Assembly (NCBI RefSeq): GCF_003597395.2
Contig: NC_133770.1
Coordinates: 28,749,496-28,813,495, forward strand
Reading direction: 5' to 3'
Length of the DNA: 64,000 nucleotides
DNA from: Chelonoidis abingdonii
Taxonomy: Eukaryota > Chordata > Testudines > Testudinidae
The notes below the pieces were generated by a model. That model searched no databases. It was not told the origin of the DNA and was given only the letters and a program-made list of their open reading frames with translations. Of the stretch, positions 43,966-56,255 are shown piece by piece. Within the stretch, counting starts at the first letter, position 1; each line of letters opens with the position of its first letter. The position numbers were made by a program, and so were the translations under genes.

Positions 43966-46783
43966 TAGTGCACTACACTTTGCAGATTTAAAGGTAAAAT
44001 TACCAGGAGCAGAGGAGAGGGCAACAAACTTTCTGACTTGCTACGAACAGGCATCAGGAGAGTCCCAAATCTTGTCATGTTCCACCAACACAAAGATCAT
44101 TCTTTCTTTCACGAAGGCATTCCCCAAACCGCAGAACAAAGGAAGAGGCTGGGAATATTTGGACTTAACAAAAAACATTTCCTATTTCCAAAATAAAAAT
44201 CTAATTTGGTAAGGAAAAGGGAAGTGCCACAGATGGGTTGAGCAATCCCATGAAAATTGACCCCTTCTTTAGAAATGGCAAGTACAAATGAACATAACAC
44301 TCTTTAAAACAATATAGGGGCATATAAAATAGGCTTGTGCTCTTGGAAGCTCAGTACACTGATCTTTTCACAGCCTCTCAGGAGAGGCTGAATGTTGGTT
44401 TTACTACTAACAAAACCTCATTGATTCTGCTTCAGATGTCATTTGGGTATGTCAGACTTTCATCTTCCATCCCTGTTACGCTCCCTGCAAACACACTGCA
44501 GAGAACTGCCATGCAAAAAATTGCTAAGGGCAAGCATCTGTATTAAAATAAACTTTTGATTATTGGTTGGTGTAGTGGAATGAGGAGGCTTGAACAACGT
44601 CATCACTACAAGGAGGCAAATGGATGATTCAGTTTAGGACAGTAAATAAGAAATCACACACTCATGTAAGTAATTAGGTGCAGACCTTGAGCGTGGTCCT
44701 CTTGTTTACTCCTAGGGGACTACAAAAGTTGAGGAGGAATTGATAGAGGAAAAAAGTAAGTGCTAGGACCCATTGCAGGAAGGCAGGAAATTTCTGGGTT
44801 AGCTACTAATCAAGGAAAGGAATCAGAGATAGTGGAGAATAATCTATCATTTTGGTGGATTATAGACTAATCCTACTCTATGGTTTGCTCGGTGCTCTGA
44901 TGGGGCATTGGCTTAGTATAAATTTCCATGAATATACTTGAGGGCTTTAAACATACATGGGTACAGACAGAGCTTCCAGGGGGACAATTTCACTGGGCAG
45001 GATCATGATGAGAGCAAGTGTTCTATACCTGAGTCGAATGTCAGGACACGTCTTCTTGTCAGGTTTGCCACCAGTACTGGGAAGACTATTTATATAGCCT
45101 GTCATGTGGAGCACTTGTTATTAGGGTAAATTATTATTGGTATGGACTATGTTTACTTTTCTGTTCATTATATCAGGTTGTGAGCATACGCTGAAATAGC
45201 TTCAGGCAAGATACGTCCTCAAGGACAACATTTGAAAACTTACAAAGACTGGAGTAGTACATGTTGTTGCCAATTGGTTTTTGCTGGGTTTATCTGCTGC
45301 CAGTCAATGGCTGACTGCATTTTTTACATATTAGTCATATGGGCCGATGGAAAAGTATCCCTATGGGGAACCTTGGAGTGGTGGGGAGCACATGGTAGTA
45401 TTTGCATTAAATTGCCCTGTTCCTTATTACAGGATCTCTATAATGGTTTGTAGGGTTGCTTCATATGCATGTTCCAGTTTAACAAAAATGAATGATCCAA
45501 CTGAAGACAATAATTCACCTATGCAAGAAGATCTTGGTAGGGATGAACATGAAGAAAAAAATGAAAATTATTGTGTAATATCTAAAAGATCAGGGTTTCA
45601 CACAAGCCATAATTTTACACTCCCAAGCATCTGTTCTCTGTTCAGTATTAAAACACTGGCATTTCTTGGCAGGCACAGTGATCACTGGATAAGATCACAC
45701 AGGTAAAGTGATATATGTTTTTTTCCCCACACATAATTAGATACAGCAAAAGTAATATTTAAAGCAGACAAGACTAGTACACAGTGGGTAATTATGTGTT
45801 TGGTGTTTTCTATCTTACCGTACACCGGACCTAATTAGACCTTAAGAGACAGTGCACTTTTGCTAATAGTTTGTGCCAGTCTAAGCCAACATTTCTTATG
45901 AAAGTTCCAGACTCCTCTCTACAGCTGCACATCATTTGCTTATTATTTTAAAAACACATTTTCAACTCCTTAACATTCAGTTTTGATTGGTTTTGCCACA
46001 TTAATGGGATAATAACATCATTCATAATCAATGTTCTCCAAATGTAAATTATTTTAATTGTTCACACATAATAGTGTTCTCTATTAAAAAAACCCACACT
46101 GATGTCTAGTTGAGAAAATTAATTTGCAGTGTTTGTTACCATAATGAAATAAAAGTTGTCTCAATTTAATGAATTCAGCAGTAGATTTCATAACTTCATT
46201 ATGAACGCAAACTCAATTTTCTGGGGGTAACTTACCATTAGTTCAAATGAAAAGATTCATTCTCTGGAAAATTCAGGAGTCACTGGTTCTATTTCTTGGG
46301 GTCATTCCAATTAATAAAATGAGAAATACTTTACAATGCCATACAGTGAGTATTGCTGTATGCATATGAAGTTGTTCTTCCTGCATCCCAAATTTCAATT
46401 TTTCCCTTACTGTATTTCAATAATTTATTTTTTTAAATATGTCCATGAGGCAGGGGAACGAGAAGGGGAAGAGAGAGAGAAAAAAATTAGCAAAAAATGT
46501 TACATTGATGTTTAACTGTTATCATACTAAAATTCTTAAGGTATTTTTGTAGCTGCTGTGCTGAACATAAAATAAATGATTGAGTTTATATTAGACTTGG
46601 AGTTCAGGAAAGGCTCTAAGCAGCAGATGTTAGTTCAACAAGTTTCTGGAGCTTATTGTGGTTTTACTGGTATTTAGCAGAAGTGAACACTTTGAAAGCG
46701 TAAAAACCTGAGAAATATCTGAAGCTGTCAGCCCTGATACTAGCTCGATGAATGGCAGCAGCAGTCACTACACCACCAATGGC
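43966..46783. other. Gene-free stretch, nothing recognised
   Basis: Open frames of 60-120 codons (for example 45347-45706) show no domain, signal peptide or exon context. No repeat was named. Confidence 0.35.
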
Positions 46784-47079
46784 CATGTAACCAGGGCCAG
46801 TGCAAGGATATTTTTTGCATCCTAGGTGAAACTTCCACCTTCCCCCCCACACCGAGCATTGTTTATTATAATATTTCAAAAATGAATACTGCATAATGTG
46901 GCATTGTTCATTAGAATTAATATGTTTGGCTTGAAAATTTCTTAATTTCATTATTTAGTCTACATATGTAATGAAAATAAATGGCTTTGGGTATCCTGCA
47001 CGTGGCTAGAGTCTCTCCTGCCCCTCCCCTCCATGGATTTGGAAAGGGCTGTTTTGGGGATCAGAGCACGGAGCTGGGA

Positions 47080-47200
47080 GTCGGGATCTGATTTCTATTC
47101 TCCACCCTGACACCAACTCACTGGATAACTTCAGGCAAGTTACTTTCCTGTTCTGGGCTTCAGCTCCCCAGAGCTAAGGTGTGAAATGGTTCTTTGCTCC
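47080..47200 (+). repeat. MIR-type SINE fragment inside the hAT-like element
   Basis: 'ggagtcgggatctgatttct', followed by 'aacttcaggcaagttacttt' and 'ctgggcttcagctcc', fits the MIR tRNA-core region in sense orientation. Confidence 0.65.
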
Positions 47201-48074
47201 TGAACTGGAAAATGCAATGCAGGCCGGAGGGGGTGTCTGAAGGCCTGTCATCCCCACAGGTGTGAGGCAAAGACAGAGTTCCAGCTTCTGTCGTGACCAT
47301 CCTGGTAGCTTTACTCTGTCCTGTACCAACCACTGCTGAAGTCCCTTATCAGAGAGCTCTGACCAAGGGCAGAGATGTTAGTGTCATTCTGGGCCTGATT
47401 TTTAGAGATGCTGAGCACCTGTGGTTCCCCCAATGTCTGTGGGAACTCCAGGATTCTCAGTACTTCTGTAACTCAGGGCAATTTATTTCAAATGCTGGGC
47501 CAGGACTGAGCCTGCAAAGGCAGGTCCAGATACACCCCTCAGTCCACATCAAATCTCCCATCAATAACAATACAAGCAATAAGGAGAATGATGAAGGGCA
47601 GTTGGCCCAATGATGGGAGTGGGGAAGATATAGCCCTAATGTAGTCATTAAACTTCTACCCAGTAAAGTTACTGGTGCATCTGCTGTCATTCAGTGGGAG
47701 AATAAAATTCTCTTGGGTGCTGCAGCCTGCCCAGGGTTCAGCTGCACTTAACCTGAGTTGCTTGCACACTTACGGTGATTGCGCACCTCACAACTGGTCA
47801 CCCATGTTACATGAAGATCTGTCTCTGACGGTGTCATAATTAGACTTAACAGTTACTTCTGCATTTCCTAGAGCTGTTGTCCCAGGCTGGCTGCAGACTC
47901 AGGCAGACAGAACTGTGTCGGCTAGATGCCCATCGCCTTTGGAAGATTTTCCTTGTAGCCATAAGGGCTCAAGGCAGCCATGTTTCTTCACTAAAAACTT
48001 GCAGTGTGCTGCCCCTGAACCCCAGATTAATACCTTGTGTGGGCAGGTGCAGAGCTCAGAGCTTGAAGGCCTCT

Positions 48075-48275
48075 GGTCTAATGGTCTGAGCCAGCGCAGA
48101 AGTAGGAGCCTCAATCTCCTGTGTTCAAAGCAGGACTCTGACAATGACTCCGAAGATGACCTTGGGCAAGTCACGTCCCTGTTCTCTGCCTCAGTTTCCC
48201 CCAAAATGGGGCTCTGTTTACCTGCTCCACAGGGCTGCAGGGATGAAGCTTTGGAAGGTGGCACTTGCTGGGGAT
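48075..48275 (+). repeat. MIR-type SINE fragment inside the hAT-like element
   Basis: 'ctaatggtctgagccagcgc', 'gaccttgggcaagtcacgtc', 'tctgcctcagtttccccca' and 'aaatggggctctgtttacct' follow MIR order closely, including the tRNA-derived head. It is in sense orientation. Confidence 0.75.
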
Positions 48276-49196
48276 GGTTACACTTTTGCAGCTCTTTAAC
48301 CCTGTATCCTCTGGCAGGGCCATGATCCACTTCCGCAGGCAGACCGGTGGCCATGGTCTCCTCTTCCTTTCCCCCACCCCACCCTCCCTCCCGCTGCTGC
48401 ATTGCTGTCAAAAGGGCCAGCTGCAGGCAGGCTGATGTCACCGGCTCTGATCTGCAGCCAGCAGCCCTTGGGCAGCAGCCACTGCTGCGGCAGGGGGTCC
48501 AGGACTGTCAGATCTGGAGGGAGCAGGCTAGGGAGTGCTGTGGCAGCCCGGGGACTTGGGGAGGAGGTGGCTCCGGGCTGGAAGGGGGCCACGGGCAGGC
48601 AGTGAAGTGGGTTGCGGCGGAGGGAGGCAGGAGGGCCTGCGGTTGCAGAGGGCGCCCACAGAGTTAGGTGCTAACGTGGCTGCGAGCGGCCCAACGCCCC
48701 ACCGGGAGCAATAGTGTAAAAAAAAAAAATTGGGGGCACCGCTTTTTGGCGCTCCCAAATCTTGCTACCTTAGGCAGCCACCTAGTTTTCCTAGTGGTTA
48801 CATCAGCCCTGCATGTAACTATGTTTGTTTGTTTTGAAAGGAAAGGGAAGAAGAAAATTAAAAAGGTTTGAGAACGTTAATTAAATATTTGTAAGCAGCT
48901 TATGATCTTCACCTTTTCTGAGGTTCAATAAAGGTTCAGGTCACATTTTTCTTGTTTTTCACTTGTTTTAAAATAATTTTAATGTGTCTCTGTGAATCTT
49001 GATGCCAACCTTTAAACCCTTCCTGGAAGAAAGGTCTAGTCCAGTAAAGATTTTGGGTCCCAATCCCACAAACTAACAGTTACACATGAGATTAACTTTA
49101 TGCATGTTACCAGACCCCTTAGCCACCCAGACTGGATCTCTTTCTGGAAGTTATGCTTTTGCCAAACACATATTGCTGCGCTCAATGCAGGAACAT

Positions 49197-49286
49197 CTGG
49201 ATGAAATTCTATGGCCTGTGTTATACAGGAGGTCAGTCTAGTTGATCTAAGGGTCCTTTCTGCCTTGAAAATCTATAGATCTATAT
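49197..49286 (+). repeat. CR1-type LINE 3' end
   Basis: 'attctatggcctgtgttatac', followed by 'aggaggtcagtctagttgat' and 'ccttgaaaatctatagatc', is the CR1 terminus. A tiny Penelope-like insertion lies directly downstream. Confidence 0.75.
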
Positions 49287-49300
49287 CATTCATAGTTCTG

Positions 49301-49390
49301 ACATGCATCTGACGAAGTGGGTATTCACCCACGAAAGCTCATGCTCCAATACATCTGTTAGTCTATAAGGTGCCACAGGACTCTTGGCTG
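49301..49390 (+). mobile_element. 90-bp Penelope-like element end with 14-bp TSD
   Basis: 'ctgacgaagtgggtattcac', 'ccacgaaagctcatgctcca' and 'gttagtctataaggtgccac' match the right arm of the element at 18619-19364. A perfect 14-bp TSD, CATTCATAGTTCTG, flanks it (49287-49300 and 49391-49404). The copy is extremely 5'-truncated and lacks the 'agactaacacggctacc' tail. Confidence 0.8.
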
Positions 49391-49404
49391 CATTCATAGT
49401 TCTG

Positions 49405-51214
49405 TTACAGATTGGGGCCTCAAGTGCATGCCTTACTATATGCACATGTGTATCTGATTCAAAACAATGGATGAAATCCTGGCCTCATCGAAGGCCTTGG
49501 GAGTGTCATCCAATGAGACTATTCAATGTTGTTCTTACTTTAATCTCAGCAGAAAGACACTGGATGTCCCACTAGAAATCTCAATCACATCAGATTTCTG
49601 GCCAGTTTTGTAGATTCAGTAAATTAGGACAATTCAGAAAAGAATCCAGAGAGTTTGGTGCTTATTCAGAGTCACTGTAAGCTTCAAACATGCTGAAGTT
49701 TTCTCATCACTTATAAATACTTGAGAAGAATGACAGTCTTGGACAACATCCATAGCTGGGGAGTGTGATAAGTGTCAAATTATCTACTTACTGAAAATTA
49801 TACTTCTTCCAAGCGCCATATGTGTATGTGGCACTTTAAGATTATTGCATTGTACAGCCACCTACAAACATATCCCCATTTTTGCTAAATATCAAGGTTT
49901 GGTTATTAACATCAGAATAATGCATCATTTATGTATATTTGAATTTTACCTCAGAACAATAGTATTTATTAGTTAAATTTTGAAAAAGTAAAAGTGATCC
50001 ACTACTGAGTCCAGGTACAAAGGTAGAATGATTTAGAGTTCAATTGGCATTGATGCAATAATATGAAAGTGACTTTAGTTTTAATGTTTAAGTTTATGAC
50101 ATAAGCAGCCAGACTTTGTTTGCTTCCACATTTCATTTGCTTTACTCCCATGTTTTTCCCCAAGGCATAAGAAAATGTACTCCAACTTATTATATTACCA
50201 GCCTTCTTTCCCCTCTCCAAATCCATCCATGAATGGCCCTCTCTCTTTTTCACCATTACAATTCCACAAACATCTGTTTGCTTCTTCCTTTTTCCCATAG
50301 CAAGAATCCAGAATATGAAAAAAAAAATATTGAAAAGAATGGTTTTCATTCATTCTAATTAGAGAAGTGTGAGAAGAAATATAGCCACAAAACCAAACTG
50401 CCGGTGTTATAAATTGCTTGTTAGACCTGTGAAGATTTTTAGCAAGATCTTTTTGTTTTGTTTTCTCCCAAGATATCCAGAGTTCTAGTTCTAGGATTCA
50501 AACAGAAAGAATGTTCTAGCCACAATAAAATGAAAAGTTACTAGTAAAGTTTAAACTTTCTCTGTGAGTTTGTGAAATTTAAATACTCTTGACAAAGAGA
50601 GTACCATGAGTGTGGGAGATCAAATCATAAATGCTAAGGTTAATAAATGATTACTAGGACCATGATTCTGCAATAAGATATGCTCAGAACCCCAGTGAAG
50701 TCTGTGGGGCTTCATATGAGTGCAGAGATCCATCTACAGGCATCTCATTGTAGGATCAGGGACAAATCTACCACCACTTTACCTTAGTCACTGTTGTTAA
50801 TGTTGCACCTGTTGGGTTGGATTCACCCCAGGTGGTGGATTGAGATGTAAATTACATTCCCTTGTACTGGCCTATCTTCTGTGTCCCAGGGAGAAGGATC
50901 AGCACTTGATTCTGATGGATTTCCAGTTAAACACACAAAACTTTTCAGGGGATTTTAAAAGTAAGTTTAATATAGAATGTCTAATAAGGCATTTCAGGTC
51001 AATTCATTAACAAGTTCTCTTAGGAATGCTTTAATTGCACTGTTCTGGAACTTGGGCAGGGGAGGTAAATACTGTAGAAATAACAGAGCAGTATCACTAA
51101 TTATTATGGATTGCATGATTGAAAAAAATGGATGAATTCTCTCAAGGATAATACATTATAATCAAATGAGGCTTATTAAAAATAGGCCCTCTAACAATCA
51201 TAAAATATTTTGCC
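49405..51214. other. Gene-free stretch with an old palindromic repeat scrap
   Basis: At about 50661-50761, 'ccatgattctgcaataagat' at the left and 'cattgtaggatcagggac' at the right are loosely inverted, like common 'CTGCA...GATCAGGG' turtle MITEs. The 115-codon minus-strand frame at 50002-50349 has no recognisable domain. Confidence 0.35.
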
Positions 51215-51450
51215 ATTGTGCAGCACCTTTTAGTCCAGGATCATAAGCTGCTTACAAATATTTAATTAAGATTCAAAACATTGCTGTGAGTTAGCTAACT
51301 ATTATCCGTATTGAGGGGACTGATGCTTATTGAAGGCAAGTCACTTGTCCAAAGGTCAATAAGAGGTTTGTAGCCCAACCAGGAGTAGATCCTATTTTGC
51401 ATGAATCTCTGACTTGTGGTTAAAGTGTTAGACCATCCTTGCTATCCTTA
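51215..51450 (-). repeat. MIR-type SINE fragment, antisense
   Basis: 'aaggcaagtcacttgtccaa' followed by 'ccaaccaggagtagatcct' fits the reverse complement of the MIR core, though diverged. Confidence 0.5.
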
Positions 51451-53014
51451 AGAGACTGAACCAAAGCCTACAGATATCAAGAGCACTCTTTTCATTTTTT
51501 CAATAGGCTTTAAATCAGGCCCTATGAGATTTATCAGACAGTCGATCAGTTCTATTGCCAGGAAAATGACCAGATTGCAATAATAGAGTTGATGCAGAAA
51601 AAGGCTGCAGTATTGTCAGTTAGGAACATCTGTTCTTCCTCCTACCTCAGAGGGGTATTTGTATGGCAGACATAAAAGGAAAAGACAGAGGGTTGCAGGG
51701 AGTGCAGGTTATGACAGCCTCTCCCTGAGACAATATTGAGCCAATGCCCCAGTATGGTATAACAGCATGCTGTGTTTTTTGTATGAGACGCAAAAGGGAT
51801 GTTCTGATCAGCTGTGGTCACTAAAGACCCCATGATATTGTTACATGAGTAGGGATGGCATCCCAGGATCCTAGCTAAATTCCAGTTTTGCTAAATATAA
51901 TATATTCAGATCCCCCCTCCCATTTTCAGACTATATTATATTGCTGTTTACTTAATCATTGTCATAATGCAAATGACAATAGAATTGCCAGTAATGATTT
52001 AAGCTCCCTCTTTTCAACTGTCATGTAGTATCACGTGAAACTCCAAAAGTGAGTACATTTTGGTGCTGAGTCACATGACCCTTCTAAACATAGGGCCTGA
52101 TCGAGCACGACCTTTACATGTGAAACTCCCACTGACTTCATCATAGGCTCTTTAGAGATAGTAATTATTTCCCCTCTTTAAATGTAAGATACTAGAATAA
52201 TATTATGTCACAATTTTTACACATTGATACAATTCTTCTTTACCGAAAGAGAGTGTTCTGTCATATCAAGCACCTTAACATCATGGTCCTTCCCCAATTT
52301 CAGTTTTGTATGAAACTGCCCAGAAACTTTGGCTATAGTCATATGATAGAATGGGAAAATCCGAGGTAAGAACGTAGGTAAAATGAGTTCAGCCAACGCA
52401 TGTAGGTGGTGGCCCATTGTATATATCAGATCTACAAGCCACTATGCCTGCATTATTAAAGCTGATTTAAAATTTTAGCCTGATCTGAATTTAAAATTAA
52501 TTGCAACAAGTTAGGCATAATGTCTATATCAGAAAGGTTAAAGCTAACTTCTCAAAATGAAGCAATAAATGGTCCCCAGAGTGCAGAAAGTGTCTTTGTA
52601 TAAATAAGGGAGAAGTAGAACACAATTCACAAATTCCATTACCTAAACTTAAGCACATAAAATCCATATTTAGGCACCTAAGTAAAATTGGGTTGATTTT
52701 CAGAGGTCCTCAGCACAAACTATAGATGCACAAATGAAAATTTTGGCCATAGGTTACCTCCATGAATGACCTAGCTGTTCAAATTAGTGAACAAATGGAG
52801 GGTTTTTTATTTTGTTTTGTTATTTTATTGTGTGTGATTTGTTTGCACACTGATTCTGATTTCCTCAAATGTGTCCATTACTCCTAACTACTTGTAGAAT
52901 AATTTATGCTAACAAATTTCAGCCTATGGGGTGTTCCCATTATTGATCCTATGCTATTTGCAAGCTTCAAACCAAGGGGACCAACTCCCAACATCCCAGC
53001 TCACCTCTGTGCAC
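51451..53014. other. Gene-free stretch
   Basis: A scrap of the 'tatttaggcacctaagta...ttgattttcagaggtcctca' palindromic repeat lies at about 52665-52715. The rest is AT-rich and unassigned. Confidence 0.35.
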
Positions 53015-53045
53015 CAGGGCCAGCTCTACTATTTTTGTCACCCCA

Positions 53046-53083
<38 letters not shown>

Positions 53084-53140
53084 AACTCCCCCCCCCCCCC
53101 CCAACGCAGTGAAAAAACAGACTGTGCTGTCCTGACATCN

Positions 53141-53190
<50 letters not shown>

Positions 53191-53280
53191 GCCCAGACTG
53201 GACCGCCCCAAGAATGGTTGAAATGCCACCTCTTATCACATGCTGCCCCAGGCACGTGCTTCCTCCTCTGGTGCCTAGGA
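53015..53280. mobile_element. hAT-like MITE remnant with long homopolymers and an N
   Basis: The left end 'cagggccagctctactattt', followed by 'ccccaagcaa', and the right part 'gccccaggcacgtgcttcc' followed by 'ctctggtgcctagga' resemble a turtle hAT-like MITE whose right terminus is lost. Inside are A(33) at 53049-53081, C(15) at 53088-53102, an N at 53140 and A(47) at 53141-53187. The open frames with long K or F runs are artefacts. No TSD was found. Confidence 0.55.
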
Positions 53281-56101
53281 CACACACAAATAAGGGAAGC
53301 AAGGACTGTCACCACCCCTGAAGTCTCCCAAGACTGAGACAAGTCTCAGGAGATGGGATTCAGAAATGGAGGGCAGAATTTATTTATCACTGCTTCCTTG
53401 GCAATAACACTAATATGAACTGTAACTACGTTTGTTTTTCTCCCCTCCCCCAGCTACTGCAGCAATGTTGGCGAGATAGTCAAGGACAGGGCTTCTACCA
53501 ATAGCTGAGTGGTTGCCAACCTGAGGGGGAAGAAACAGAGGACCAAAGAAGAAATGTTTGGAGTTCTCCTCACATAAAACCCACAAGATGATCGAGCACT
53601 GGTGATAGTTGTGGGGGTGGGGTGTTTAGTGGCTGAGAGGGAGAAGGACAGGCAGATAGCCACAGACAAAATGGACATCACCCAGAAGAGCATAGCCATG
53701 ACCAAAGACACCATGGAGAAAGATTAGAACATACAGAGGCAGCTCCTGGAGGCAGAATGCTCTGCTGCAGCATATGATGCTGTTAGGACAAAAGGCCATG
53801 CAGAAGCCTCTATGAACACACCCATATTCTGGAGTCCCTGAATAATAGATCAGTGGAAAACCCAACAGATATTCCCTGCTGCAGTCCCACAACAGTGTTC
53901 TCAAATGGCATTCCCCCTCCTCACACACACAGCCCCCACACAGGACAGTAAGAACAGAATTGCATGGGAACTAAGTAAATTCAAGCCCTCCAATGCACTT
54001 GAAAGCTTTCAGCCCTGACACTTAACCCCAGAAGCTGGAATGAATAGAAAGAAAAGCGAGATCTTTACACATCTGTGACTGACAGTCTGAACCTCATCGT
54101 GCTATCCTCATGAATGCTATCCCCTCCCCATTGCACTGCATGTGAATGTCATATGTTGTTATTTTAAAGCTGTTTCATACTTTTAAAATCATTTTGATGT
54201 AAGGTAGTAATATATTAGGAGCTTATATTTTTCACCATGATTTACTGTCAGAATATGAGCAATAAAAAGCATGCAGCACTGTTAATTAAAGATGAAATGT
54301 CAATTTTAATTTTAATTTCCTAGCATTTTCCAGGTTCAGATTATCTAGTGGCAATAGCCTGACCGGCACTTCACAGGCATTCATGAAGATAAGATCTCTC
54401 CATGGGTATCACTGTTTATGATGAACAGTGTAGATGAAAAATGTAAGGAATAGGAAGAGAGATAAGGATATACCAAATAAACTCAAGGCTAGGTGGTACA
54501 TACCAGATTAAGACCAACTCAGAATGGTCTCAGAGGTAGGAGACTTTAAAGGCCACATTTTCTCTTCACTTTGAATTGTGCTTTTTGGCCATATCCAAGA
54601 ATCTGTATATTCACAGTGGGTGGAAGTAAAAAAATTCAAATCTGAATGAAGTTGCTTTGAACTCCAGACCTGCATTCAAATTTCCCACAGTTCAGGGTGA
54701 TTGAAGTTAGCAAATTATAGTTAATTTTTTAACTGTACATTTGGATCCAAACTCAGATCCGTATCTTGAGTTCAGATCAGTGTTCAGATTTGGGCCCATC
54801 ATCAATTATAATAAAATAATACCTCTTTACATACATGACTTGATAGATTCCTTAACTGGTAAGTGGCAAACCATATAAATAAATAAAAGAGGAATGTAAA
54901 TCCTTAATATCCCCTGCATTCAATAAAAAAAAAAAACCCACCACAAACCACGTAGACTGCAATAAAAACAAAAGTCTAGAGCTTTGATAATATAAAGACC
55001 ACTGATTAGCTCTGGCATATGTTGATGGAAGAAGAGCGTCTAGGGTCATGGACTTTTGACAGAGAAGATACTACTCCCTCTGCTGCCCTTCACTGCTCCA
55101 GTTTTAAGATTATTACACAGGACAATCAGCAGTTCAAATCAGGCTGATTTAAGTTACCATCATTATGTTTTCATATACAAAGCGCAAAATGTGTCCTTTT
55201 AGTCAGGTTACTTTAAACTATAAGAAATAGCAAAGAAGGAAAGAACAAATATGAAGTCTCCATGAGAGAACACAGATTGGTGGATTCTCATTCTTAATTA
55301 ATACACAGGGACCTCTGCAGACATGTATCATGTACATTTTAATACTCTGATCCTGCTAACTTTGATTTACATGCTTTAATTTACTTACATGGGTAGAATC
55401 ATTGAACTCAGTACTACTCACTTGTGGACAGTTAAATATGTTTTCAGGATCAGGGATTTAGTCTTCATGGAACAAGATGGACAGATAGAAAATACTGCAA
55501 CCAGGCAATCACATGACTGTTATATGATCAAAGGCAAGAGTTTTTGCAGTCTATTTAAAAAAAATAGGGCTTAATATTTACTTTATATGGTACCAAATAT
55601 GTGTGTTTGTGATGAAACTGGACTGAGAAGGACAGGCTGTGAACCTGATTCTTCTCTCACATCCTCCTGATTCAAACCTATGTAAATCCATGGAAGTCGA
55701 TGAGGCAACACTGGTTTAAAACCAGTGTAAGTTAAATTGCAATGATGGTAGTTTCTGCTTTAAAAAAAAATCATAAAGTCAATTTACCAGCCTCTGAGTA
55801 TAGGAACTGAAATGTATCCTGGAATTTCTGGTGGCTGCATTAAAATTCAGTTCTATGCAGAAAATAGAAATTTGTTAATTACAAGACATTGTTATAGACA
55901 AAAAATAAGGATCTAGAAAATGTCATTTCCCCACTCTGCTGAAATCCTTGTGTTCTCCCAGAATCTTGAGGTGACTTCCACTATTATTTATTAAGGGTGA
56001 TTTTTCTTTGTTGTGTGTTTGCAAAGTCAGCACACCTCTCTCCAGCATGAACTGCTGCCTCCTTGCCACAGTAGGAACAACACTGTCTTTATTCATCTGC
56101 T
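53281..56101. other. Gene-free stretch
   Basis: A diverged 'gtaaatccatggaagtcgatg' scrap at about 55680-55735 recalls a palindromic MITE. Minus-strand frames near 53454-53928 (86 and 100 codons) show no domain I can name. Confidence 0.35.
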
Positions 56102-56113
56102 TCCTGAACTGAG

Positions 56114-56243
56114 TATCAGAGGGGCAGCTGGTGTTAGTCTGGATCTGTAAAAGCAGCAAAGAGTCTTGTGGCACCACCCATGAAAGCTCATGCTCCAAAA
56201 CATCTGTTAGTCTATAAGGTGCCACAAGACTCTTTGCTGCTCC
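56114..56243. mobile_element. 130-bp palindromic Penelope-like insertion with 12-bp TSD
   Basis: The left half contains the complement of the family tail ('cagaggggcagctggtgtta', 'gtctggatctgtaaa') and 'caaagagtcttgtggcacca'. The right half contains 'gttagtctataaggtgccac' and 'aagactctttgctgc' in the opposite sense. A perfect 12-bp TSD, TCCTGAACTGAG, flanks it (56102-56113 and 56244-56255). The two pLTR pieces are joined head to head without a coding region. Confidence 0.8.
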
Positions 56244-56255
56244 TCCTGAACTGAG

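Larger units (their letters stand above)
46792..48811. mobile_element. 2-kb hAT-like element with perfect 8-bp TSD and captured MIR sequence
   Basis: The left end is CAGGGCCAGTGCAAGGAT and the right end is GTTACATCAGCCCTG, inverted relatives. The TSD CATGTAAC is perfect (46784-46791 and 48812-48819). The terminal 70 bases on the left ('tcctaggtgaaacttccacc') and 150 on the right ('ggcgctcccaaatcttgct', 'accttaggcagccacctag') are typical hAT-like end sequence. The 1.8 kb between includes two MIR fragments and a GC-rich block (48340-48660). No transposase is visible. The largest frames, 180 codons minus (47899-48441) and 136 plus, lack domains. Confidence 0.75.

Noticed and set aside
45347..45706. 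119-codon plus-strand frame as a possible gene
   Set aside because: No recognisable domain, no Kozak or splice support, and a composition like the surrounding noncoding DNA.
47899..48441. 180-codon minus-strand frame and 136-codon plus-strand partner
   Set aside because: They run through a MIR fragment and GC-rich hAT-like interior and have no domain or splice signals.
52906..53342. Frames with long Lys or Phe runs
   Set aside because: They translate poly-A around an ambiguous base.
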